Source of the DNA: Corynespora cassiicola | Lineage: Eukaryota; Ascomycota; Dothideomycetes; Pleosporales; Corynesporascaceae | NCBI GenBank assembly: GCA_022059125.1 | Contig: JAEUWY010000005.1 | Location: forward strand, 4,836,001-4,900,000 | DNA length: 64,000 nucleotides | Reading direction: 5' to 3' | The notes under the pieces: model-generated | Seen by the model: the letters and a program-made list of their open reading frames with translations, nothing else | Database searches by the model: none | Told to the model about the DNA's origin: nothing | Position numbers and translations under genes: made by a program | Shown here: positions 1 through 10,755 of the stretch, piece by piece | Numbering within the stretch: position 1 is the stretch's first letter | Layout of the letters: each line of letters begins with the position of its first letter

Positions 1-90
1 GGAGCATTCAATAGCGTGATCCTAGACCAAGGCATGCCATGCTTGCATTGTCCAGATTCCTCGCGTCGTTATCGCATCCTCTCACCGTCG

Positions 91-1816
91 CTAGCCCCCC
101 CACCCGTGGTCCACGATGCACCACTTGCCCTCCCCCCGCTTCCTATCTAGCTGCACCTTTTTAGCCACGCCTCTGGCCACCTTTTCCCTTTCCACCCAGT
201 CGGACACGGCCTGGCTCGTCCCTTCGTCCAGCTTATCCTTCACCTCCTCTCGGTCCTCGTTTTCCCGGAGCCAGCCCAGCAGTTGCGCCTGCACTACGCC
301 AGCCGGCATCTTCTGCAGACTTGCATGCTCCTTTGGGATCCAACCCTGGAACAGATTGATGTACTCGACCTGTCGCCAGGCTCCATTCCAATCCGGCCCT
401 AGTATCTCCCCCGGGCCCACCCACCCGTCCGCAGCCGCAGCCGCCGCCGCCACGTCGGGAGACACAACGGTGCTCGAGGAGCCCAGTAACAGCGCCTTGT
501 GCCATGTGCAGCCCTCAAGATCTAGCCACCTGAGGCCGTAGGTGCAAAGGGACAGCCGACGCAAGATGTTGGCCGCCTCGTGCCAGTCATCATCAAGGTC
601 AGAATAGAAATGCGAACCGCCAAGTGCCACGCTTGTATGCTTTGAGACCATGGATGTCGTCGCTGCGTTTGGCGTCAAGGACGGGCGTGGCCAGTAGGCC
701 AGTGAGAGGTGGGTAAGGGTGTTCAGTTGGGGCCCCAAGTGGAGCAGATCGGCCCAAGAAGCCCATCGTCCAGCATGTGCGAGTGACAGGCGGGAAAGGT
801 TTGGGAACAGTGGGACGCTAAGATTGACGGGCAGTACAGCATCGACTTCGGCTTCGGCCTGCTCCTCCCACGAGTCGGCGATTACAGCTTCAGCCGTGCT
901 TTTGTGGCTCCCGGCCGATGGTCCTGCCTGCGATTCCACGACAACAGGACGGCCAAACGAGCGCTTCATACACCGTTGTAGATCCTTGAGTGTAAAGTCT
1001 TGGTTGAGCAATGCAGTGAGGTCAAGGAATCGGATGTCCTCGGACCCGGTCGCATCTTCTACGTCCTTGTGATTCTGGAATAGAATCTTGAAAGACTCAA
1101 AGTCCACGCAGCCGTGTTCACCGTACAGCGACAGATAGCTCAATAGGGCTTCCTTGAGAGGTATGGGCAAAGCGGGCAGGTAGTGCTGCTCGTATTCGGC
1201 GAGATCCTCCCAATGTAATGCGAGGGTGCGCAGGCACTGGTGGCCAAGGCTTCGATTTGATGGTAGGCGCTGTCTATGTAAGATGTATGTCTTTGCTTCA
1301 TGGCTGGACTCCAGGATGCGACTGAGCGGCCGGGCGGGAGCAGCATCTCCATACCTTGTATTCTACGTCGTTGGCCCTGGCAAGCGCACAAAAGCTCGAA
1401 GGACCCGACTCGTCGCCGCCATATTTCCTCTTCAGATTGCGCACATGGGCGGGAGCATGGATGCTTCTCTCCAGCCAGCTGCTCGGGGCGGCGGGGCCTG
1501 GTGGTGGCCGCCCGCCCGCCCGCCACGGCCGTCTCGATCGTGTACCTGGCTTTGGCAAGGGCGCGTCAACCTCTGCCATGTGCAGAATGCGCCGCAAGTC
1601 CGGCGGGATGGTGCGGGTGGTTACCACTTCTGTCACCTCATCTCTCCTCTCGGACGTGGCCTTGGGCGTCTGCTCGCGCCGAAGCTGGGCGATGCGCTGG
1701 TTTACCGTGCGCGGTTCGGCGGAGGTTGAGGGCGGGGGGGAGCGCGAGCTCTGCAGCGATGGGTGCACATACGACGGCTTCGCGTGGAGGTAGTTTGGCG
1801 TGTGTTTCTTGGGCAT
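91..1816 (-). CDS. Conserved ascomycete protein with leucine-rich stretch
   Basis: Two exons on the minus strand, 1816-1355 and 1269-91, joined across an 85-bp GT..AG intron (1354-1270), give about 546 aa. I start at the MPKKHTPNY methionine; a methionine four residues upstream (1828) is also in frame. The N-terminal ~150 residues are basic and proline-rich (disordered). The second exon has a leucine-spaced stretch (LSRLSLAHAG, LTHLSLAYW, LRWLDLEGCTW) that suggests leucine-rich-repeat strands. No signal peptide, membrane segment or catalytic motif is visible. The splice join restores a smooth sequence (NDVEYK/RLPSNRS), which supports the model. Function is unknown; an F-box/LRR-like scaffold role would be a guess. 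Confidence 0.75.
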
Positions 1817-2622
1817 AGCCCCGGTCAAGTTGGAACAAACGAGTGGCTGGTTCTGCCGACGCTCTGCGATAGCACAGGGAGGGCAGTCGGAGAGCTGACT
1901 TTAAGAGCGGTGCTGTGGTGTGGGGGGGGGGAGTGAGTGTGGGTTGATCAAGCGTCTGATGAGTCACTTCTCAGCGGCAAGGATTGTGAGCGCACACGGG
2001 CCCTATGACTGTTTTCTGGCGAGCTGCCTGGGTGCTTATTGCGACAGCAGATGTGCGCGGAATATGCTCTGAGGGTATTGAAGTGGCGGTTGAGACGAAA
2101 GCTATGATGCGGGTTAGGTCATGGCCGACGCGGGCTAGGCGGGTCCTCACGTGCCGGGATCATCGTTTGCTCGAGGCAACAGGTCCTTGGGAAAGCCTTC
2201 CTTGTATCCCATCATGTCCACAATCTTGGCTTTGCCGCTCGAACCGACTGCCCAGTACATGACTGAGCTGATTCCCGCGACAAGTCTCCGGTGTCGTATA
2301 GGAAATGTCCGCATCCATCTCTGCTCGACATGCCATTGGCTGTCATGTTGTTCCTCGGCCGTCCCACCAATCACGAGCCCACTCGTTGTCTCGGAAGAGG
2401 CATAGTGCTCATTCCTTTCCGAGTCCGGTGAGCCACGAAGGAATTGAAGCAATTGTCGAAAAGGCCGTTTGGGCCTCTACTATTGCGAGGGAAGGCATAG
2501 AAATGATTCAACACGTCTCCTTTTCCCGCGGCTTTGCTCCCTGAGATCAATATCCAACATGGCCTAGTTTGTGACCACTTTCTTCCAAACCTCCAAGATT
2601 GGCTTACTTGGCTTCGTGCGAT
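1817..2622. other. Intergenic, divergent promoter region
   Basis: Lies between the 5' ends of the LRR-like gene (minus) and the PGAP4-like gene (plus). It has a G-run near 1922-1930. The short ORFs here show no recognisable protein features. Nothing else is seen. Confidence 0.6.
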
Positions 2623-3930
2623 ATGTTTATATTCATGCGCCTGGTATTTACTTTGACTGCCGTCTTTTTTCTTGTTGCAGTCTATGCCCTACATTCCATC
2701 TCCTCCCGCGACCCGACATCACTGTTCTTCAATCCGCGTACTGGATACACTCCCCTGTACTCGACGATACGCAGGCAACAAGCTGCTTCGTTTCTCGCCC
2801 ACCATGAAAACAACACCGAGTACCATCACACATTCAAGGCTTCGAATGGTAGTGAGCTGAAAATGTGCGTCGGTTTACCGTCTATTGCGAGAAAAGGCGC
2901 CCGGTATCTGAAGGATGCGGTTGGATCGTTGTTGGAAGGACTATCGCCTGAAGAACGCTCTGGGATTCATCTAATGGCTTTTTTTCCTCATTCAGATCCC
3001 TTCATTCACCCTGAATATGCCGAAAACTGGCTTGGGAACGTTGTCGATGAGGTCCTGACTTACGAGCTGCCTGAAGACGAGATGAACCACGTCAGAAAGA
3101 TGGAGAAAGAGGGTGGCTTGTTCCGCGAAAAAGGAGTATTTGACTACTCGTATATCCTCAGAAAGTGTGTCGAGAAAGGGACACCGTACGTCGTCATACT
3201 TGAAGACGATACCCTCGCCATGGACGGATGGTACCACCGCACGCTCCAAGCCATCTCCGATGCTGAGAATGATTCAGCCGTCAACCACGGCTCCCTCGAT
3301 TTCTTGTACTTACGTCTGTTCTACACCGAAGAGTTTCAGGGCTGGAACTCGGAATACTGGGCTGTCTACTTATCTTGTTCGCTGTTATTCTTCGCCTCAG
3401 CAGGCACTGTGCTATTCTGCTTGCGCTCGGCAAGCGCGATGGCCAAGCGCGTGCTCACCGCAAGGACCTTACTCGGACTGTCTGCTGTCACAGTCACCTG
3501 TATCCTCCTCTTCTTTGCCCTCGGCCGTATGACGGTGAATCCTCGCGCGCCAGGCGTTGCCTTGATGTCCAAGTACGGGTGTTGCAGTCAGGGCTTTGTG
3601 TTTCCCCGTAGGAAAGCCGCCATCCTCGCGGATTATTACTCCGAACGCAAGATTGGTTTTGTAGATGTCTTGACGGAAGAATACGCCGACAATAGAGGCG
3701 AGCTGAGGTATGCCATCACACCGAGTGTGATTCAACATGTTGGCCGGAGAAGTAGCAAGGTTGATGATTATGGTCCAAGCAGCAAATACGGCCTTAGTGT
3801 TGCGGAGAAGATTTGGAGCTTTGCTTTTGAACGTTATGATTCGGATCGCCTGCGGAAAGAGCATGATTTTGTGATAGAGTTGGGATCAATGAGAAGGATG
3901 TCAGAAGATTCCTTTGACACCAATACATAG
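2623..3930 (+). CDS. PGAP4-like GPI-glycan glycosyltransferase (TMEM246 family)
   Basis: Single exon, about 435 aa. The frame opens earlier with a TTG, so the first ATG (2623) is taken; a second ATG lies at 2635. An N-terminal membrane anchor (about residues 5-22) is followed by a lumenal domain with an acidic VILEDDTLA motif typical of metal-binding GT-A folds. Two closely spaced membrane helices (about residues 245-265 and 283-303) sit inside the catalytic domain, and the domain resumes afterwards (SKYGCCSQGFVFPR). A split GT-A domain with an inserted transmembrane hairpin is the hallmark of PGAP4, the Golgi enzyme that adds GalNAc to GPI anchors in mammals. The fungal substrate is unknown. 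Family assignment is from architecture and sequence feel, not a search. Confidence 0.75.
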   Translation: MFIFMRLVFTLTAVFFLVAVYALHSISSRDPTSLFFNPRTGYTPLYSTIRRQQAASFLAHHENNTEYHHTFKASNGSELKMCVGLPSIARKGARYLKDAVGSLLEGLSPEERSGIHLMAFFPHSDPFIHPEYAENWLGNVVDEVLTYELPEDEMNHVRKMEKEGGLFREKGVFDYSYILRKCVEKGTPYVVILEDDTLAMDGWYHRTLQAISDAENDSAVNHGSLDFLYLRLFYTEEFQGWNSEYWAVYLSCSLLFFASAGTVLFCLRSASAMAKRVLTARTLLGLSAVTVTCILLFFALGRMTVNPRAPGVALMSKYGCCSQGFVFPRRKAAILADYYSERKIGFVDVLTEEYADNRGELRYAITPSVIQHVGRRSSKVDDYGPSSKYGLSVAEKIWSFAFERYDSDRLRKEHDFVIELGSMRRMSEDSFDTNT

Positions 3931-3974
3931 GGAAATAGAAAGCCTACCTTTTGAGGCTGTTCATACCTAATGTG

Positions 3975-4832
3975 CTATGACGACCAACCGCCATGATAAG
4001 CTCGAGGCGCAAACCCTTTGGACCCTTCAATCTGCTCATCAATCGCCATGGCCATTAATATCACACGCAGCAGTGCATTTACATCATCTACTACCCCCCT
4101 TTCAAAAATCTCGATATAGCCCCTGTCTTTTCCGTTATGGTTGAAGTTTTTGGGACTCTTCCACGTTGCACTTCTTGGTTTGTATATTGCAAGCGTCTTC
4201 TCCCCAGCCGCTAGCTTCAGACCACCTCCATGTACACCTCCATTCCAATCTTTCAGTTGTGGACCGCTTTGACCAAAAACCCACGAGTTTCCAGTGGCTT
4301 TCCACTTCAACTTGGACGGCGTCTCCTGGAGTTCTGTGTCCTCGGGAACCGATCCCAAGTCCTTCTCCAGCCCACTATCTTCCCATCTACCGTGACCCAA
4401 TCCAGAAGACATTGTGAACTCGAGGGGTTTTTGGTTTTTATCAACTGTTTCACGGTCCTGCAATTGGATTCTTCCAATGCTGCATGCAAATCGCTGCACG
4501 ATAGAATGCCACTGGGTTACCCTCGCAAGTGGCTCGACTCCTCTGTTCCGAATGTCGGCCAGGTTTGTGTCTCCGTTGTAGATGGCAATAGTATGTGTGC
4601 CGTCAAAAGGCCACACGGGAATTCTAGCGTTTGCATTGATGTCGACGTAAAAAAAGGGCGTCCAGTCTAGAGTGTCTTCGACCGGCTCTTTTCCAGCTTC
4701 AAATACGCTGTATATTCTTTTGCAATTCACTATCCCTGATGGTGGCCAATGTAACCACGAGCCTCGTACGGGTGTGGGGCGTAGAGTAAAAGCTTGAAGT
4801 GGTATCAAAGACGGTGTTTTGTCAACACTCAT
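3975..4832 (-). CDS. Conserved hypothetical protein
   Basis: Single exon, 285 aa from the MSVDKTPSL methionine; an upstream in-frame ATG at 4949 would add 39 residues that look like untranslated sequence. The protein is rich in Trp, Gly and Asn (WLHWPPSG, WVFGQSGPQ, WNGGVHGGGLKL) and ends in a helical segment (NALLRVILMAMAIDEQ). No signal peptide or membrane helix is seen. It ends 45 bp from the convergent PGAP4-like gene. I do not recognise the family; beta-rich composition is all that can be said. Confidence 0.7.
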   Translation of the reverse strand: MSVDKTPSLIPLQAFTLRPTPVRGSWLHWPPSGIVNCKRIYSVFEAGKEPVEDTLDWTPFFYVDINANARIPVWPFDGTHTIAIYNGDTNLADIRNRGVEPLARVTQWHSIVQRFACSIGRIQLQDRETVDKNQKPLEFTMSSGLGHGRWEDSGLEKDLGSVPEDTELQETPSKLKWKATGNSWVFGQSGPQLKDWNGGVHGGGLKLAAGEKTLAIYKPRSATWKSPKNFNHNGKDRGYIEIFERGVVDDVNALLRVILMAMAIDEQIEGSKGFAPRAYHGGWSS

Positions 4833-5838
4833 TTTGAAATTTTTTTTAGACGGGTGTACCTGTGTTGAAAGAATACCTAGGTAGGCAGGAGTTGTGCTTG
4901 TGGCTTGACATAGTATGCGCGCAGTTCTATCCAGGGTGGAACAAACCATTAAGTGCTTTTTTTGTTTAGTATACTATTTTCCAGGCAGCACCTAGCGCGG
5001 AGCGACATGGATCGAAGCCCTTCAGGCTAGCACATGACAGCTGAAAAATGTGGCTTATTTTGTTGAACGCTTATATTGGACGTCAGCACAGCCACATTTA
5101 TGAGACTTGGACCTCTTCCATGGGAAAAGGCACTCCGGGTCCCCAGAGGACCTAGGATGTAGCATTTTACACAATGAGAGGTTTTGTGCACATCATTGTG
5201 CAAGGCCCGCGGTATATTGTGGTCACCTACGTCAGAGTGAGCTAAGAAAAGAACAAAGCAAAAATGAGTGAGGCGCAGACTTCGAACAAAGAAAACAGCC
5301 AAGACATTCAGCTGCACAGCCTACGCCTCCTGGAATGTTGTTTAATATCTGTCAGCACTTCACTACCGGCAACATTATAAAACTTCAGCGCACCCCTATC
5401 ATACTTGGCTAATTGAGCTCGATCTTGCTCATTTTCAATCAACAGCAACATAGGTTGAGAGAAGATGATGTGGAAACGCCAAGCACTGGGTTGTCCCTAG
5501 CTATCCAGGCACCTCCACCAACCTGCGTGTGACGTGGTTGACAGCTGTATGGCACCATTCCATGCCTGGGTGGAGGCGTTGGCTCGTGCGTTGTCAGCTC
5601 ATAACCCTTGGGGCGATGGCAATCAGCCCGCTGACGCATGGCGTTCTCAAAAAGGCACACTTGAAATAACAGCATCACACAAGGTTTGCAAGGGGGGCAG
5701 GTATTTTCTGACATGAGAGTTTCATAAATGCTAAAGTAAAATGATAGGTAGAAACGTAAAGTCGTGATATGTATGGGCAGGAAGGTCAACGCCCATCCCC
5801 CTCATCATATTCTCGTCGTGATTTGGTCGTAGACGACC
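4833..5838. other. Intergenic
   Basis: Upstream of the unknown gene (minus) and downstream of the secreted-protein gene (minus). No credible gene is seen; short ORFs have no family features. Confidence 0.6.
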
Positions 5839-6471
5839 TTAGACAGCAGCGGAAACAGCGCCGGTCTGGTAGTCGATGTTCTGGACGCCGATGCCAGAGA
5901 GAGGGTTCTGGGCACCAAGCATGTGGGGGCAAGAAGGCTGATTGCTGACGTTGAGATCAAGGGTGCAAACCTCGTTGTATCCGAGGGTGCAGATCTGGTT
6001 TTGGATGTTGTAGAGGGCAGAGTTCTCACCAACCCACTTGCCAGCGCAGCCGATGTAGAAGCCGATGGAGCTAGCGGCCATCAACGGAAGCTTCTTGCTC
6101 TCGGTCTTGATGATGTCCATGCACTCCTCCATGGGGACATCCTCGAACTCGGCGGGGATGCCACCACCAGCAGTGGGCTCTTCGGTGGCGCTCTTGCCAA
6201 CGTTGAGGTAGTTCCAAGCGTCGTATGAAATATCATAGGCACCGCCAGAAGTGTCAACATGCAGCAAGGTGACAGAACGACCGTTGGCCGAGACCTTCTT
6301 GCACATGCCGTCACAGCTGGGGGCCGAAGGCCAGTAAGCCACGCGGTTGGTATCGATGTGGCAGCCTAGCACACCAACGGAAGACGAGTACTTGTCGTGG
6401 GGCGTGATAGAAATGCCCGCGCTCATGGCGACCGAGGCCATGGCAACAGTGGTGGCGATGGTAGACAGCAT
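5839..6471 (-). CDS. Small secreted double-psi beta-barrel-like protein
   Basis: Single exon, 210 aa. The first ~18 residues (MLSTIATTVAMASVAMSAG) are a signal peptide. The mature part begins with a Cys-containing domain: GCHIDTNRVAYWP, a CDGMCKKVSANGRSV segment and LHVDTSGGAYDISYDAWNYL, which resembles the DPBB fold of RlpA/barwin/expansin-like fungal proteins (cation-binding or wall-associated). The C-terminal half has further Cys (MEECMDI, IGCAGKW, QICTLGYNEVC, PSCPHML) that could form disulfides. Codon use is strongly C-ending, suggesting high expression. No catalytic Asp/His pair can be assigned. Likely extracellular; enzymatic activity not established. Confidence 0.7.
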   Translation of the reverse strand: MLSTIATTVAMASVAMSAGISITPHDKYSSSVGVLGCHIDTNRVAYWPSAPSCDGMCKKVSANGRSVTLLHVDTSGGAYDISYDAWNYLNVGKSATEEPTAGGGIPAEFEDVPMEECMDIIKTESKKLPLMAASSIGFYIGCAGKWVGENSALYNIQNQICTLGYNEVCTLDLNVSNQPSCPHMLGAQNPLSGIGVQNIDYQTGAVSAAV

Positions 6472-8821
6472 TTTGGGTAGTGAATGTGGTGGATTCTGAT
6501 ACGATTTGTGGTCGTTCTGATAATGTAGATTCGTCGGAAGGAATTGATATCCTCGAATTTGCAGTCGTAGTCTGTGGATGGAGCACTAGCTCGACAAAGG
6601 ATTGTTGTAGTTGAAAGAGTGGATTGTTCTCGCAGAGAATGGCTTTGTATTGGCAGGAAGAGAATGAAGCTGGTCTTAACCGTGAAGACTCAGTTGAAAG
6701 GATGGTTGTTCAAAGGATGGACAAGGGGAAGGGAATGACTGGAAAGGGCTGTCTGACTGAATGCACAATGAAACGAAACGAAGGGGAGAAGGCAGGTCTC
6801 TTATACCTAGGGGATCTCAGTGTGTGCTCAGACTCACATGGCACAGTCTCGACGTACTCGCAAGACATTGGCTGTCTGCCATGCAGGTACGCCGCAGGTA
6901 CGCACGCCATGGCCAGAGAGCAATTTCCGATGCACTCGGCCATTACTAGTTTTGCGGTGTTTTTTCTAATGGTCCAATTTTTCTGGTTGAAGCTGGATGA
7001 CTACTGGATGATGCAGAGAAGTGCAGAGTTTTTTCGACCGGCAAACTCTTCTACCGAGTCTCCACAACGAGGCTCTTGTCAGTCTCTGGAGGCGAAATGG
7101 AGACATGGCGATGACCGGCACTGGCACCACTGCGCTTGGGGCATGTCCAGACGCTCTCTCCCTCCTCCGCACCACACCTCCGAGCGCCCAGGGGGGGAAG
7201 GAACGGCTGGAACGACTGCGGTGACATTCAGGTACGAAAAGTCCCGAACGTATGAGCGTGTGGGAGTCTCGCGGTGTTGGCGCAGGATAGCGGCCGGCGT
7301 CAGCAGATCGGCGGGGGATGCGAAGCTGGGATTGGACACGACTGGCGGCGGTGGTTTCAAGGCCAATGCTTGACTCCGGGCCGCAGGCTCCCATGGCCAC
7401 AGGAGCCTGACAGCCGCTCTATCGATAACTCTAAGGCTGGCACGTTGCCATGGTTCGTCGCGTGGCGCCTGTTGGGGTCAGGAACGGCGTGGGCCTGCAA
7501 ATTTTCAAACTTCGGTGGGCGCTTCCAGTAACGTTGACGACACCCATGGCCGATCTCCCGCGACGCTGCCGGCAGCTCAACAGAGCTCCGTTGGTGCCGT
7601 ATCTCCACGTTGGCGCCATGGCGTCTCGCTCTACCTGTCCTGACAGGACAGGACAGACAGTGAGGTGCTGCAACGTTGTGCCTGCGGGTCCGTCTGGCTG
7701 AGCCGTCGTCCTTCCCGTCCACGTCAGTCGCCACGGCACCGCTGCGGCTGACACAGATGAGTTGTGGAAGCCAGGAACAACGCGGAGCCTGACTCGTGGC
7801 CGGCGACAGACCGAAGTCCACAGGTCCCAAAGCCCAGGCGGCAAATGGCGGAGATTGCCCACGCCTTTGGGTGTTGAGCCAGGGGAGTGATGTGTAGCAC
7901 CACGTGACTCTCCGTTGTCCGCCTCCGCCCGAGCGCCTGACCACCCCCGTCCAGGTGGACTTGATCGACTCCGTTGACTCAACGTCGACCCCGACTGACC
8001 GTTTCCCGCCTCACAACGGACGGATAGTCACGATGCGCAGGCCGATATATGGGATCGTTGGTGCCCATGTACCTATCCAGGCAATTGGCGCGGGCGCGAA
8101 AGAGGCGCGAACAACGATGCTGACTCAAGGCCCACAATCCCAGCGCTCAGTGTCGGCTGCAGCATGCAAATCAGAAGTCGCTTCGGACCTTTGTTCTTTT
8201 GTTTTCCTCTTGTCCAGCATAAAGTAGAGATGCAGACAAGATCAGGTGGGTGACGCAAGATAAGCTCAGCCAACCTTTGGCGTCCAGCGTCTGCGATCGA
8301 CGTTTCGTGGGGAGCCGGCTTGCTCCATGCACGCGCTGATGTCTTCAATGGAGCAAGTCGTCTCGTATTCCTGCTGCCCAGAAGCGTTTCGACTCGATAA
8401 GCTCACGGCCAGACCGCCATGTCCCCCTCTCTTGCACGTCTCACTGCATGAACGATACACACCCAACCATTCGCATCGGTTCGCAATGGCATTCGCTTCC
8501 CGTTTTGGCCATGTCACCGACCTGGATAGTCCTGCCCATTGCACCTGTGCCACCATGCTGGGAAAGACCTTGGCCTTTAGGATCATCTTGAGAGGTTGCT
8601 TTAGGCATACTGCCGTTCGGTATGCTTGTCCTGAGCCAATGCCTGCCAGTCTCTTCTCCCTGGCTTACGGGGTGCGACAACAGCCGTCAGCAATTGTAAA
8701 TTGTGGTGCATACTGATCGGCTGGTGCTGCCCATTTATTCTTTGTGTTCCGCCAACTGTTTCTTCCATTTGCCGCTGATTCATTTTCATCTCTTGTTCCT
8801 TTGATTCAGACCAGATCTCCG
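6472..8821. other. Long divergent intergenic region
   Basis: 2.35 kb between the secreted-protein gene (minus) and the first MFS gene (plus). The central part is GC-rich and has several overlapping ORFs on both strands (up to 249 codons) with no signal peptide, motif or splice logic, so I do not call a gene. It contains a perfect 19-bp inverted repeat at 7634-7652. Confidence 0.55.
7634..7652. repeat. Perfect inverted repeat, 9-bp arms
   Basis: CCTGTCCTG and CAGGACAGG are exact reverse complements separated by a single A. A near-copy of the right arm continues directly (GACAGACAG). It could be a dimeric regulator site or a small hairpin in the shared promoter region; no protein is assigned. 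Confidence 0.6.
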
Positions 8822-10508
8822 ATGGACGAAAAGAAAATTGCCAGTGAGCCCGCCGCTGTGGCCTCGCCTGGTCTTGGCGCTGGAGAACTGGAGGCACGGG
8901 GATTTGATATCCAAGCAACCAAGAAGCTTCTTCGGCGATTGGACTGGCACATTATCCCCTTCATGTCACTGATATATCTGTTCGTTCTTTGCGCATTTTA
9001 TCTCGGCCTTGTTCTGACCTTCAGGCAGCCTGTGTTTTCTCGATCGCACAAATATTGGCAACGCCCGTCTCGACCACCTGGAACAAGACCTAAACCTCCA
9101 TGGCCTTCAGTACAATGACTGCCTGGCCATTCTATTCCCCTTCTATATCGCTGCTGAAATCCCTTCCAACATGATGATGAAGCGGGTCAGGCCCGCCATT
9201 TGGCTCACCTTCATCATGTTTTTCTGGTCAGTCTCCATGGTCGCTCAAGGCTTTGTCACAAACTACTCGGGACTGATGGCTACACGTGTTTTTCTGGGTA
9301 TATTCGAAGGAGGCCTATTCCCGGGCGTTAACTATTACATTACCCAGTGGTACTGTAGGCACGAGTGCGGCTTTCGCATGGCCATGTTCTTTTCTGCAGC
9401 AACCCTTGCAGGCGCTTTTGGCGGGCTTCTCGCTCGAGGCATTGCCGAGATGAATGGTGTGGGTGGTATAGCGGCTTGGGCCTGGATCTTCATCCTTGAA
9501 GGCCTCCTGAGCGTAGTAGTCTCGCTTTTCGCGTACTGGTGCATCTACGACTACCCCGCCACGTGAGTCTTGTATCTGGGATAAGACATGGTGCAAAGGC
9601 CTTGACTGATCCAAACTAGGGCGAACTTCCTCACAGAAAAAGAGCGCGACGAGGTTGAGCGTCGGTTGCACGCCGACCATGGCCATCTTTCCAACGACTT
9701 TGACATCAAGTATGTCTGGCAGGCCCTCAAAGACTGGAAGATCTACATTCACATGCTTATTTGCATGGCTGGCTTCTGTCCCATTTACTCTTTTGCGCTC
9801 TTCCTGCCTACAATCATCAGAAATATGGGCTACACTGCAAACAACGCCCAGCTCATGAGTGTTCCCCCCTACGTCTGCGCTTGCTTCTTCACCGTAATTG
9901 CCAGCTACTTTGCCGACAAGGTCAGGAAGAGGGGCATCTTTCTGATGGGGTTTCAGCTGGTTGCCATTCTAGGATTTGCCTTGCTGGCAGCAAGCGGGAA
10001 GCCAAGTATACAGTACACGGGGACCGTATTTGCAGCCATTGGTAAGCAGTTGCTTACGAGAGATGAAAGCATCGGTGCGCTAATGTCCATGATAGGAATA
10101 TACCCGCAGATCCCTCTGGGAATGGCCTGGAACAGCGGTAATATTGGGGGCAGCTTGAAGCGAGGCACAGGGATAGCCATGCAAGTCATGGGTGGAAATT
10201 GTGGAGGCATCATCGCTTCATATGTCTATCTTACTCGGGATGGTCCACGGTTCGTCATTGGCCACAGCATTTTGATTGGCTTTGTCAGGCAAGTATCTAC
10301 GCCATGAAATTTGCACATGTGGTTCTAACACAATTTCCATAGCATGGCCTTTTTCTTGACCATGTTCATGTCGACATGGTGCCGGCTCGAGAATAGCAAA
10401 AGAGACAAGGTTACCACCAGGACCGGTCAGCAGGCACTAACAAACGAACAGAAGGCCTTGGAGCGGGAACTTGCGGATAATGTTCCGTGGTTCAGATATA
10501 CTATCTGA
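8822..10508 (+). CDS. Dal5/allantoate-permease family MFS transporter (ACS family)
   Basis: Five exons: 8822-8979, 9029-9562, 9620-10041, 10096-10288 and 10343-10508, 490 aa. The joins restore the family signature LCFLDRTNIGNARL after TM1 and then LFPFYIAAEIPSN, FLGIFEGGLFPG and a central cytoplasmic loop (FLTEKERDEVERRL). About 12 membrane helices; plasma-membrane proton symport of organic anions such as allantoate, nicotinate or pantothenate is the family norm, and the substrate here cannot be read. Intron 4 (10289-10342) has a GC donor (AG/GCAAGT) instead of GT. Intron 1 uses a weak GTTCGT donor. The gene is convergent with the RTA1 gene, 247 bp apart. Confidence 0.88.
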
Positions 10509-10755
10509 AAACAGTGCCGTGGATGACTTTTGATCGTAGCATCATGCATGGAGTGCTGCACGAGGGGGTGAATTGATCTATCAACGTCTAATAAAGGGTA
10601 TCCTGTAGACTCATGCCCAAGAAAAGTAGACACGTTATCACGGGCCAATGTCCCTAGAAATTAATGATTTCCGACATCGATGTACAAGTAAAGAGCAAAT
10701 GCGAAACCCTTGGGGAGGGAAACAGAAAGAAAAGAAAAGAGGCGGTCCGGAAACA

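Noticed and set aside
6624..7373. 249-codon plus-strand ORF in the 6.5-8.8 kb gap
   Set aside because: No recognisable domain, no signal peptide, low-complexity translation, and overlapping ORFs of similar quality on the other strand.
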